From positions 248,001-312,000 of the forward strand of contig CALXWY010000001.1 in NCBI GenBank assembly GCA_944392535.1: a DNA stretch of 64,000 nt, written 5' to 3'. Both the position numbers and the translations under genes were made by a program. Below are positions 25,042 through 32,712 of this stretch, in pieces; the stretch's first letter is position 1; every line of letters starts with the position of its first letter. A model generated the notes under the pieces. It did no database searches and was not told the DNA's origin. It saw nothing but the letters and a program-made list of their open reading frames with translations. This DNA comes from an uncultured Alphaproteobacteria bacterium (GTDB lineage Bacteria; Pseudomonadota; Alphaproteobacteria; Rs-D84).

Positions 25042-25071
25042 TTGACCCGATTCGGACATTTGTGATATCAT
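25042..25071 (+). promoter_or_regulatory. Promoter of the fibre-like gene cluster
   Basis: TTGACC (25042-25047), an 18-base spacer and TATCAT (25066-25071), preceded by TGA as an extended -10. It probably drives at least the first three cluster genes. Confidence 0.7.
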
Positions 25072-25091
25072 TAAACAGGTAGAGAGAATTT

Positions 25092-26909
25092 ATGAAAAAC
25101 ACGTTTGGCATTTCAACATTAGCAATCACATTGGCCATAGGGGCATTTGTGTGTGACGCAAATGCGGCGGCAACTGTTCGGGCATTGGGGGGCAGTGGAA
25201 CGTATTCCAGTGCATCCAGTGCATCGTCTGGTTCGTCGGCCACAACACGGGGCAGTTCGGTCAGTGTTGCACCGGTGGCCAGTTCTGGGTCGTCGGGCGT
25301 CGCGGCAACCGGTGGTGGAACAACCACGGGGCGGGTTTCAACAATGCCACGTCTGTCGTTGGGCAGTTATTTGACCGGTGCAATTAATTCCAGTGGCGGA
25401 ATGCTGCGGCCGGTGGTGTCGGGTGATGATTCTTCGTCGTCTGGTTCGGGTTCTGGGTCAACAGGTGGTAATATGACCCCCGGGGCGTCCGCGGAAATTA
25501 TCAAAGAAATTGACCAGTTGCATTCAGATGTGGAAAGTTTGCGCGCATCAGATGAAAGTCTGTTGGAAAGCATGGATGCCAAGCAGGATGTTTTGGTTCC
25601 GACCGAAGATGGATATGTTGTTATTGACAATAATGAAATCTTTTTGGACGTTGAAAATTTAAGTAATGCATTAGAAGAACTGGTTGATGATGGTCGTGAA
25701 GTAGAAATTGATTATGATGGCGAATATGTTGTTTGGCGTTATGTCGGTGATACAGTGTGGAATAATTTGATATCCAAGGAAGATATTACCGGACCCCAAG
25801 GACCCGAAGGACCCCAAGGTCCCCAGGGCGAGGCCGCCAATCTGGACGCATATTCAACAACAGAACAGATGAATTTTGCAATTGCAAATGCAATTGGTGC
25901 GTTGGCTGAAATATACGCAACGAAAACAGAATTAACAAAGTATCCGACGTCTGATACTGTGGCGGCAACATACGCGACCAAGGCGGAATTGGCGAAATAT
26001 CCAACCGCGGATACGGTTGTTGCAACCTATGCAACCAAGGAAGAGTTAAAGAACTATCCAACGTCTGAAACAGTATCGGCAACATATGCAACAAAAACAG
26101 AGTTGGCGACCAAGGCAACGACCGAGGCACTGGAACGTGGATTGGCGGCCAAGGCAGATGCCGCGGCATTGGATAACTATGTTAAAACAGGAACACTGAC
26201 CCAGTATTATTATGACAAGGCCGGGGTTGATAATCGTATATCTGAAATTGTGTCGGGGGATTTAAGTACTGCGTTGACACAATATGTTAAAACAGAAGAT
26301 ATGAATACGGCATTGGCGGGCAAGGTTGATAACGAAGATATGGTCAACTATGCAACGGTTGCAACGGTTGATACCAAGGCGGATAAAACAGCGGTGGAAT
26401 CGTTGGCACTGACGGTTGCAGATGTTGATACAGTCGCAACATCGGCGGCCCAGGGTGTTGATACGGTGTCTGATTTGGTGGATGAGGTTATTGGGCATGT
26501 AAAACGGAATAAAACGGCAATTGGAAATATGCAGACTGTCGTAGGGGCGGGGGAATTGTCAACCGAAGCGCGAACAATCGTGGGGGCCATCAATGAAATA
26601 ACAGGTCGGGTGGACGATTTACCAACACAGAGCAATTTCCAAGAAGTTAATCAAGCTATCACCAGCATAGAAAATGCATTGGAAACCAAGGTTGAAACGA
26701 CCGAATTAAATGAAATCGCCTTTACCGGCCAGATTACAAATGAAAATGTGGCGGAAAATGCGGGGATTTCACGTATTAAATTATCATCGGATGTTCAAGA
26801 TTCTTTGGATCGTGCCGATGAAGCGGTGGTTGTTGATGGTATCGGTTCAAATCGTATCTTGGGAACAGACGACGCCGGTCAAGAAACGTGGTACGAAATT
26901 GTTATGTAA
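25092..26909 (+). CDS. Exported fibre-like protein with collagen-like and 19-residue repeats
   Basis: The 605-residue protein starts with a signal peptide (cut near DANAAA), followed by a Ser/Gly-rich low-complexity stretch (about 33-135). A short collagen-like segment (GPQGPEGPQGPQGEA) lies near residue 235. Three full 19-residue repeats and one partial copy follow, beginning YATKTEL or similar. The C-terminal half is predicted to be coiled-coil-like (ETKVETTELNEIAF and similar) and ends in WYEIVM. The layout suggests a surface fibre or tail-fibre-like adhesin, but no known family is certain. It begins the cluster of related exported proteins. Confidence 0.75.
   Translation: MKNTFGISTLAITLAIGAFVCDANAAATVRALGGSGTYSSASSASSGSSATTRGSSVSVAPVASSGSSGVAATGGGTTTGRVSTMPRLSLGSYLTGAINSSGGMLRPVVSGDDSSSSGSGSGSTGGNMTPGASAEIIKEIDQLHSDVESLRASDESLLESMDAKQDVLVPTEDGYVVIDNNEIFLDVENLSNALEELVDDGREVEIDYDGEYVVWRYVGDTVWNNLISKEDITGPQGPEGPQGPQGEAANLDAYSTTEQMNFAIANAIGALAEIYATKTELTKYPTSDTVAATYATKAELAKYPTADTVVATYATKEELKNYPTSETVSATYATKTELATKATTEALERGLAAKADAAALDNYVKTGTLTQYYYDKAGVDNRISEIVSGDLSTALTQYVKTEDMNTALAGKVDNEDMVNYATVATVDTKADKTAVESLALTVADVDTVATSAAQGVDTVSDLVDEVIGHVKRNKTAIGNMQTVVGAGELSTEARTIVGAINEITGRVDDLPTQSNFQEVNQAITSIENALETKVETTELNEIAFTGQITNENVAENAGISRIKLSSDVQDSLDRADEAVVVDGIGSNRILGTDDAGQETWYEIVM
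25914..26141 (+). repeat. Tandem 57-bp coding repeats
   Basis: Units of 57 bp (19 residues) start at 25914, 25971, 26028 and 26085. Each begins YATK(T/A/E)EL and the first three carry YPT(S/A)(D/E)TV. The fourth is divergent. Such repeats can lengthen or shorten the fibre. Confidence 0.85.
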
Positions 26910-26930
26910 CAGAGCAGAATGGGAACGTAA

Positions 26931-28094
26931 ATGAAAAATAAAAAAATTGTTTTTTGTGGATTTGCGGCGACATTACTGATGGCGGGTACCGCGAATGCGG
27001 CGGTGAAAATTGCCAGCCAAGAATACGTTGATCGTGTTGATAATGTTATCGCGGAAAGCGTTGATTCTGTTCAGACCCAGGTTACAGAATTGGATACCGT
27101 TGTTAATGACCCGGATACAGGGCTGGTTAGTGGGGTTGCGGATTTACAATCCCAGATTTCGGGCAAGCAAGATGTTGCGAATTTAACCCAGACCATAAAT
27201 GATGAATCCCAGGAAACACAATATCCATCGGCGGCGGCGGTTAATACGGCAATCAAAGATGCAACAACAGGACTGGTTGGCAGCGAAGATTTAGAAGATT
27301 TGGCCGGTGATGTAAACGCGCTGAACACAAATGTTATCCAGTTGCAATTTGATGTAAAGTCAAAACAGGATTCTTTGAATGATAATCAAATGAATGCGGT
27401 GAATTCTGGGATTACTGCGGACAAGGTTACACAGTATGATGAATATGCAACCCAGATTGCGGCCAAGCCAGACGCAGCATCGTTGGCAACAGTGGCAACA
27501 ACAGGATCATATAATGATTTGAAAGATGCGCCGGCACCGATTGTCGTTGATGCGACGTTAAGTGCAGAAAGTACAAATCCGGTTCAAAATAAAGTTATTA
27601 ATGCCGCATTGGCAACCAAGGCCAGTACCCAGGATGTTTCTGATATCGCCGAAGATGTGACGATATTGGAATATCTGGTTAATAACGAAGATACAGGCTT
27701 GTCGGCCCAGGTCGCAGATATTGTTACTGCGGTTAAAACAGCGCAATCGGGTGTTGATTCGTTGACACAAACAGTCGGTAATGCCGAAGGTGGACTGGTC
27801 AAAGATGTTACAGATTTGCAAGGCGATATGTCTGGCAAGCAAGATGTGGCAAGTCGTGAAAATACAATCACTGATGATGATACAAAATATCCATCATCTG
27901 GGGCGGTGTACGATGCGTTGGCAACCAAGGCCGATGTTGATACAACGTATACCAAAGAAGAAACAGACAACCAAATCACCACATTGGCAATACCACGGCC
28001 AAGTGATGAATGTATGGCATCGTCAGGGTTGTGTGTGTTGTCGGTAACCAGTTCTGGTGACTTTGCATGGGTTAATGTGGCGTATCCAGATTAA
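26931..28094 (+). CDS. Exported fibre-like protein, paralogue 2
   Basis: The 387-residue protein has a signal peptide (MKNKKIVFCGFAATLLMAGT, cut near ANAA) and then ASQEYVDRVDNVIAESV, matching the N-terminal motif of the next two proteins. Two copies of a SGKQDVA...YPS..AV module are visible (about residues 80-105 and 300-325). The C-terminus reads IPRPSDEC, then CVLSVTSSGDFAWVNV, and is similar to the next gene. It lies 21 bases after paralogue 1 with AACGTAA in the gap and no strong Shine-Dalgarno. It looks like a coiled-coil surface fibre. Confidence 0.75.
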   Translation: MKNKKIVFCGFAATLLMAGTANAAVKIASQEYVDRVDNVIAESVDSVQTQVTELDTVVNDPDTGLVSGVADLQSQISGKQDVANLTQTINDESQETQYPSAAAVNTAIKDATTGLVGSEDLEDLAGDVNALNTNVIQLQFDVKSKQDSLNDNQMNAVNSGITADKVTQYDEYATQIAAKPDAASLATVATTGSYNDLKDAPAPIVVDATLSAESTNPVQNKVINAALATKASTQDVSDIAEDVTILEYLVNNEDTGLSAQVADIVTAVKTAQSGVDSLTQTVGNAEGGLVKDVTDLQGDMSGKQDVASRENTITDDDTKYPSSGAVYDALATKADVDTTYTKEETDNQITTLAIPRPSDECMASSGLCVLSVTSSGDFAWVNVAYPD

Positions 28095-28153
28095 TTTGGC
28101 TGGGGCAAAACAAAGAGATATAAAGAGAAAAAAACAAAACAGGGAGAAAACAA

Positions 28154-29263
28154 ATGAAAAAATTAACCGCAGGTATATTTGCAACCTTATTGGCTGTTGT
28201 GTCGGTTGGTGCCGCACGCGCTGATATCGCGTCCAGCCAATATGTTGATGACAAGGTTGATACCGTTGCAACATCTGTAACAACATTGTCTGGACGGGTT
28301 GATACCGCCGAAGGGGAAATTGCAACATTAACAAGTAGTTTGGCGGGCAAGCAAGATAAAGCACTGATTACATCAACAGAATATGCGGAACATATATCCA
28401 GTGAAACAGGTTATCCATCTGTGGCGGCAGTAGAAGCGGCAATTGATGCGGCAACCGATGGGGTTGTTACCGATGTGTCGGACAAGGTTGATATTGACCA
28501 GGGCCCTGATGCCGCGAACAAGGCTGTTATTACCGGTGCAACCGGCAATATTACCACGGGTCAAATTGCCACAGGCATGATTTCAGATGGTGCCGTTACA
28601 TCCGCTAAAATCGGCACAGATGCAGTTGGCAGTGCGCAAATTGCAACTGGGGCGGTTACATCAGACGAATTAGCAGCAGATGCGGTGACCGCAGACAAGA
28701 TTGCAGATGGCGTAATCACAACCACAGAAATATCTGCGACGGCGGGCATAACGGCGACCCAGTTATCCACAGGTGTCCAGACATCTTTGGGCTTGGCGGA
28801 TACCGCCGTTCAAGAAGCGGATTTGGCGGGTTATGCGACAACAGATGCATTGGCAACAAAACAAGATACATTAACAGAACCGCAACAGGCGGCGGTGGAT
28901 TCTGGCATCACCACAGAAAAAGTTGCGGCATACGATGCCTATGCAAAATCCAAAGCAGATGCGGCCGCGTTAACCACATTAGAAGGCAAGGTTACAACCA
29001 ATACAACAAATATCGGTACAAATACAACCGCCATTGGTACATTAACCACTTTGACAACCACAGAAAAAACGAACTTGGTTGGCGCAATTAATGAAGTGGA
29101 CGGTGATATTACAACAATAAACAGCGAATTGGCGGGCAAGATCCCAATGCCAAGTGGCGAATGCAGCGACCCAACAAACAAATGCGTATTAGTATCAAAT
29201 GGTAGAAGTTCGTTTGAATGGGAAGTTGTTGCCCGTGGTGTGGCAGAGGATGTTGGTGAATAA
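28154..29263 (+). CDS. Exported fibre-like protein, paralogue 3
   Basis: 369 residues: a signal peptide, then IASSQYVDDKVDTVATSVT, an AGKQD...YPSVAAVEAAI module (about 60-100), Ala/Thr/Asp-rich helical repeats, and a C-terminus reading IPMPSGEC, CVLVSNGRSSFEWEVV. The same C-terminal signature occurs in paralogue 2. GGGAG precedes the ATG. Long Ala/Thr-rich coiled-coil stretches resemble phage tail fibres and trimeric adhesins, but no beta-barrel anchor is visible. Function unknown. Confidence 0.75.
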   Translation: MKKLTAGIFATLLAVVSVGAARADIASSQYVDDKVDTVATSVTTLSGRVDTAEGEIATLTSSLAGKQDKALITSTEYAEHISSETGYPSVAAVEAAIDAATDGVVTDVSDKVDIDQGPDAANKAVITGATGNITTGQIATGMISDGAVTSAKIGTDAVGSAQIATGAVTSDELAADAVTADKIADGVITTTEISATAGITATQLSTGVQTSLGLADTAVQEADLAGYATTDALATKQDTLTEPQQAAVDSGITTEKVAAYDAYAKSKADAAALTTLEGKVTTNTTNIGTNTTAIGTLTTLTTTEKTNLVGAINEVDGDITTINSELAGKIPMPSGECSDPTNKCVLVSNGRSSFEWEVVARGVAEDVGE

Positions 29264-29279
29264 TTTTACCGATAAGATT

Positions 29280-29310
29280 CTGTGTGTGATGCGTGGCGCG
29301 TCACACACAG
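29280..29310 (+). other. Hairpin in the leader of paralogue 4
   Basis: A perfect 10-bp stem (29280-29289 with 29301-29310) has an 11-base loop and no T-tract. It ends just before the AAGGAT of a 25-codon upstream ORF, so it may regulate or protect the transcript. Confidence 0.5.
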
Positions 29311-29320
29311 AAGGATAAAA

Positions 29321-29398
29321 ATGGGTATAAGTGGTGTGCAACGTAACGGTAATCTGAACATTCAGTTTTGTTTATGTAAATGTGATGATGAAAGTTAA
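29321..29398 (+). CDS. Candidate 25-codon upstream ORF
   Basis: ATG GGT ATA through to TAA, preceded by AAGGAT at good spacing. The product would end CLCKCDDES. It overlaps the start of the next gene (29388) in another frame, and that gene has no clear ribosome binding site, so translation of this ORF could be coupled to it. It has no similarity I recognise. Confidence 0.4.
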   Translation: MGISGVQRNGNLNIQFCLCKCDDES

Positions 29399-30419
29399 AA
29401 ATATTTTTGCTGTTTCTGTTATCGCGATAATGACAGTTGGCGGGGCGTTGGCTGATATTGCATCTGTAACGTATGTTGATGATAAGTTCAGCACCGTTGA
29501 AACCGATGTTACGGGAAATGTCACAGGGGACGGGAATGTTGTAACCACAATTTCAGCCAGTGGTAACACGGTTACCGCGACCAAGGGAATAACCGCCGAA
29601 GAAATTAAAAACAAGGTTGAAAGCATTCGTGATTCTGGGACGGCAACAAACACGGCGTATCCATCAGAACGTGCGGTTGCAATTGCGTTGGCGGTCAAGG
29701 CAGATTCCAGCACTGTTTCCGCAATGCAAAGTGATATAGATGCCGCCAGTGCCGCCGCCGCCGAGGCCAAAGAAGCGGCCAGCAGTGCAGAAAGTGCAGC
29801 AACAAAGGCATCAGAAGCCGCCGCCGCCGCCACCGCAGCGGTCGCGAACAAGGTTACGGCGAATGCCGCAATCACGGGTGGCACAGCAACAAAAATTACA
29901 TTTGATGCCAAAGGATTGGTTACGGGTGGGGCCAATTTGACCGCTGATGATATTCCAACGGTTCCAAGTACAAAAGTTTCGGGGCTGTCAACAGTTGCAA
30001 CGTCGGGGTCGTATGATGATTTGACGGACAAGCCGTCTATCCCAGCGGCATATACTTTGCCGGCGGCGACATCGGCGGCGTTGGGCGGTGTTAAATCGGG
30101 CGGTGATATTTCTGTTTCCGCAGATGGTGTTGTGACAGTCAGCAATGCTGCATCGGCGGACAAGGCGACAACGGCCACAACCGCAACGAATGCAACCAAT
30201 GCAACAAATGCGACGAATGATGCCGGCGGTAATAATATTGCGAGTACGTATGCAACCAAGTCGCAAATAACGGCATTGAACAGTTCATCCACAGGTACGG
30301 GTGCCGTTGTGACCGCTGTGTCACAATCAGGTGGCAAGGTTTCAGTGACCAAGGGCAATGTTAAAATTCCTGTGGGCAGTGCGACCGGAACATCGTATGC
30401 CACGATATGGGTTGAATAG
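29388..30419 (+). CDS. Exported fibre-like protein, paralogue 4
   Basis: A signal peptide (MKVKNIFAVSVIAIMTVGGA) leads into IASVTYVDDKFSTVETDVT, the cluster's shared N-terminal motif. The body has a YPSERAV module, an Ala/Glu-rich helix (residues about 115-150) and many Thr/Asn repeats (ATTATNATNATNATN). It ends VPVGSATGTSYATIWVE. I place the start at the ATG at 29388; 29385 and GTG 29382 are also possible, and no Shine-Dalgarno is visible before any of them. It may depend on the overlapping upstream ORF. It is the last of four related exported genes. Confidence 0.7.
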   Translation: MKVKNIFAVSVIAIMTVGGALADIASVTYVDDKFSTVETDVTGNVTGDGNVVTTISASGNTVTATKGITAEEIKNKVESIRDSGTATNTAYPSERAVAIALAVKADSSTVSAMQSDIDAASAAAAEAKEAASSAESAATKASEAAAAATAAVANKVTANAAITGGTATKITFDAKGLVTGGANLTADDIPTVPSTKVSGLSTVATSGSYDDLTDKPSIPAAYTLPAATSAALGGVKSGGDISVSADGVVTVSNAASADKATTATTATNATNATNATNDAGGNNIASTYATKSQITALNSSSTGTGAVVTAVSQSGGKVSVTKGNVKIPVGSATGTSYATIWVE

Positions 30420-30454
30420 CCTGTGCTGTGTGTGGGCCAAGGTTTACATAATAA

Positions 30455-30479
30455 AAAAAACGCCGTTTGGCGTTTTTTT
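30455..30479 (+). terminator. Terminator of the fibre-like cluster
   Basis: A 10-bp stem (30455-30464 with 30469-30478) with loop GTTT and T-tract. It is symmetrical and could act on both strands. Confidence 0.85.
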
Positions 30480-30545
30480 GTTTCGGGCTGGGTACCCCAG
30501 GTGGCGGGGTCCGTGTGATTATTTATTAGCACAACTGATACGGGT

Positions 30546-30574
30546 AAAAAAATCGGGGACATGTTGCCCCGATT
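30546..30574 (-). terminator. Terminator of the Cys-rich protein gene
   Basis: An 8-bp stem (30551-30558 with 30567-30574); on the minus strand it is followed by a run of seven T residues. It serves the gene at 30609-31517. Confidence 0.75.
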
Positions 30575-30608
30575 TATAACATGTGTTGGGGATGTTAATG
30601 TTTATTAA

Positions 30609-31517
30609 TTATTGCTGATAATATGCATTTTTATCACACGCCCAACTGCCGGTGGTATCACTGCCGGTGAATTTATTTGGTATAACATAGCATTCTGTTA
30701 TAGAAACAGTGCCAGGGGTTGCAGAACTGCCAACACCGATAGAGCCGTCGTTTATTTCGCCCGGGCCGGCGGTCGTTTGGGTACCAGATGAATGCGATGG
30801 GCATGGGGTGCAATATGATACTATGCTGCCGGCGAAATTTGCATTAGGTACCCCGTAAAATCCCTTGGGGCACCGGGTTTGTTTATTCATGTACGTCATG
30901 CATTTGTTGCCACTGCATGCTTTCTTTGTGCGGACCTGGACCGCGTTTGAACCACTGTATGCCATTTCCCATGCTGTTGGAACGCATGTTGATTCATCGC
31001 ATGTGCCACCAGTGGTGCCACCACCACCAGTATTGCTGGCCAAAGAATCACTCATACATTTATAATAGGTTACATTACTGCATCCCAAAATAGTGTGTTT
31101 TACGCGTGTGTATCCAGATTTACATCCGCTGGCGGATTTAATATAGTATTGAATACCATCTGCATCAAAACATATGTTTGTGGTACCTGTGGCCCCAGTA
31201 TCGCCCATCACAGATGCCGTTGAACCAAAGTCTATGAATTCCGTGCGTTCATATATATTGGTGCATCCCGCAGACAGGCATTGAGCATATCCACCGCCGC
31301 CGCCACCACCACCACCGGAATCGCCACAGCGACGACAACATGCGGTGTTTACAATGTCAAGGCATGTCATGCATCCACTGATGCATTCGGATACGTTATC
31401 CCAATCTAAGTATGATTCAGGAATGTTGGCACTGAATGCAGGCGTATTGAAACACAGGCAACATAACACAGAAAACACCCCGCCATGCCAAATGGCGGCA
31501 TTTGATTTTATATACAT
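30609..31517 (-). CDS. Exported Cys-rich protein
   Basis: 302 residues with a signal peptide (MYIKSNAAIWHGGVFSVLCC, cut near FSA). The body contains over twenty Cys residues, with CxxC-type pairs and a nine-Gly run flanked by Cys. I choose the ATG at 31517, with GGGAG upstream; a longer frame from 31562 has none. The C-terminus (CPSHSSGTQTT, then ECYVIPNKFTGSDTTGSWAC) resembles the fragment at 21089-21262. It is probably secreted or surface-bound and disulfide-rich. The gene has its own promoter, a leader hairpin and a terminator. Confidence 0.75.
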   Translation of the reverse strand: MYIKSNAAIWHGGVFSVLCCLCFNTPAFSANIPESYLDWDNVSECISGCMTCLDIVNTACCRRCGDSGGGGGGGGGYAQCLSAGCTNIYERTEFIDFGSTASVMGDTGATGTTNICFDADGIQYYIKSASGCKSGYTRVKHTILGCSNVTYYKCMSDSLASNTGGGGTTGGTCDESTCVPTAWEMAYSGSNAVQVRTKKACSGNKCMTYMNKQTRCPKGFYGVPNANFAGSIVSYCTPCPSHSSGTQTTAGPGEINDGSIGVGSSATPGTVSITECYVIPNKFTGSDTTGSWACDKNAYYQQ

Positions 31518-31538
31518 ATTTTTGTCTCCCACTTTTGT

Positions 31539-31570
31539 TGTTGTGAATGCCGAATTTGTCATTCACAACA
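31539..31570 (-). other. Leader hairpin of the Cys-rich protein gene
   Basis: A perfect 11-bp stem (31539-31549 with 31560-31570) with a 10-base loop lies just before the GGGAG ribosome binding site. There is no T-tract, so a terminator is unlikely. Confidence 0.6.
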
Positions 31571-31579
31571 TTTGCATTT

Positions 31580-31608
31580 ATTATATAAAATTTTGCATGT
31601 GGGTTCAA
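31580..31608 (-). promoter_or_regulatory. Promoter of the Cys-rich protein gene
   Basis: On the minus strand TTGAAC (31608-31603), a 17-base spacer and TATAAT (31585-31580). Confidence 0.7.
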
Positions 31609-31615
31609 TCGCAAA

Positions 31616-32191
31616 TTAAAACAGGGATATTAATCCAATACCCAGGCCGGCCGCAATTATTGCCCCAATCGTTATCGGCCAGAAATATTTTTTTACAATC
31701 GCGTTTGCGCGTTCTTGGAAAAAATACAACAGTGTCGCAATTATCGCAAAGCGACCAGTGCGGAATATCGCAGATACACCGACAAATATCCACAATGGAT
31801 ATCCAATGAACCCCAGCCATATCGCCAACAGTTTGTATGGTATCGGGGTTACCGCGGTTAAAACAATAATCAGTATGCCGTATTTGCTGAACATCGGTTT
31901 GATGGCCGTGTCAATTAATTCTGGATTAGTAAATGTGTTTATTATCCACATGCCAAGTGAATCCCATAACCATGCACCAATCAGATATGCAATTATGCCA
32001 CCAACAATTGAACCCAGTGCCGCGGCAATTGTTATCGGTAACGCGCGTTTCTTGTTCGCGATGATTGGCGGGGTCATAAATACTTCGGGTGGAATAAATA
32101 AAAATATTGATTCGCAGATTGTCAAGAAAAATACAATCCATGAATATGCGCGGCTTTCTGATTTGCTTAATATATATTCTGCGAATTTCAT
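31616..32191 (-). CDS. VTT-domain (DedA/YqaA-like) membrane protein
   Basis: A 191-residue protein with about five hydrophobic segments. The VTT core shows EVFMTPPIIAN, a Gly-rich segment (SIVGGIIAYLIG) and ILIIVLTAVTPIPYKLLAIWLGF, followed by FRTGRFAIIATLLYFF. The TPIPYK and GRF motifs match the YqaA branch of the DedA/SNARE-associated family. These proteins are implicated in lipid scrambling and envelope integrity, but the transported substrate is not known here. It stands alone, convergent with nothing and divergent from rbfA. Confidence 0.75.
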   Translation of the reverse strand: MKFAEYILSKSESRAYSWIVFFLTICESIFLFIPPEVFMTPPIIANKKRALPITIAAALGSIVGGIIAYLIGAWLWDSLGMWIINTFTNPELIDTAIKPMFSKYGILIIVLTAVTPIPYKLLAIWLGFIGYPLWIFVGVSAIFRTGRFAIIATLLYFFQERANAIVKKYFWPITIGAIIAAGLGIGLISLF

Positions 32192-32234
32192 TTATCTCTC
32201 GGTTCCCATGGTTGATTCAAAAAAATTTACTTGA

Positions 32235-32263
32235 TTGTAAATTAATATTTTATACTTTACAAT
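32235..32263 (+). promoter_or_regulatory. rbfA promoter
   Basis: TTGTAA (32235-32240), a 17-base spacer and TACAAT (32258-32263). Confidence 0.5.
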
Positions 32264-32287
32264 ACATTATATATGGTGAATGCAAAT

Positions 32288-32644
32288 ATGATGAAAAAAC
32301 AAAATAATTCCAATCGTGCAGAACGTGTGGCCAGTAAAGTTCAAACACTGGTCGCAGAAATATTGCGCAGTCAGTTTGGCGATGATGAATTGCTGGGCGG
32401 GGTGTCGCTGGTCGGCGCCGTGGCACATGGCGGATTACAATTCGTGCGATTGTTCTTTTATTCCCATAATAAAAATATTGCCGATGTTCAACGACGATTG
32501 GACCAAGAAACAAAAACGATTCGTTATGAACTGGCCGCGCGAATGAATCAAAAATATGTGCCAGAAATCCGTTTTGAATATGACGATACGCTGGAACGGG
32601 CCGCGCGAATTGATGAAATTTTTGCCAAATTAAACGAAAAATAG
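32288..32644 (+). CDS. rbfA: Ribosome-binding factor A
   Basis: RbfA assists maturation of the 30S subunit. The 118-residue protein has the single KH-like domain (NRAERVASKVQTLVAEILRS at the start, RLFFYSHNKNIADVQ in the middle, PEIRFEYDDTLERAARIDEI near the end), which is the standard RbfA form. I choose the ATG at 32288, with GGTGA 8 bases upstream; the ATG at 32273 would be nearly leaderless. It is usually found with infB or truB; here it precedes lepA. Confidence 0.88.
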   Translation: MMKKQNNSNRAERVASKVQTLVAEILRSQFGDDELLGGVSLVGAVAHGGLQFVRLFFYSHNKNIADVQRRLDQETKTIRYELAARMNQKYVPEIRFEYDDTLERAARIDEIFAKLNEK

Positions 32645-32660
32645 TTTTATGAAAATTTGG

Positions 32661-32689
32661 TTGCAAGTTCGTATATACTGGTGTATTAT
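32661..32689 (+). promoter_or_regulatory. lepA promoter
   Basis: TTGCAA (32661-32666), a 17-base spacer and TATTAT (32684-32689), directly before the lepA start region. Confidence 0.65.
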
Positions 32690-32712
32690 TGCCGCATAAC
32701 GCGCGGTATAGT

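Noticed and set aside
25914-26141. CRISPR-like direct repeats
   Set aside because: The 57-bp repeats are in frame, have no spacers and code for a protein repeat.
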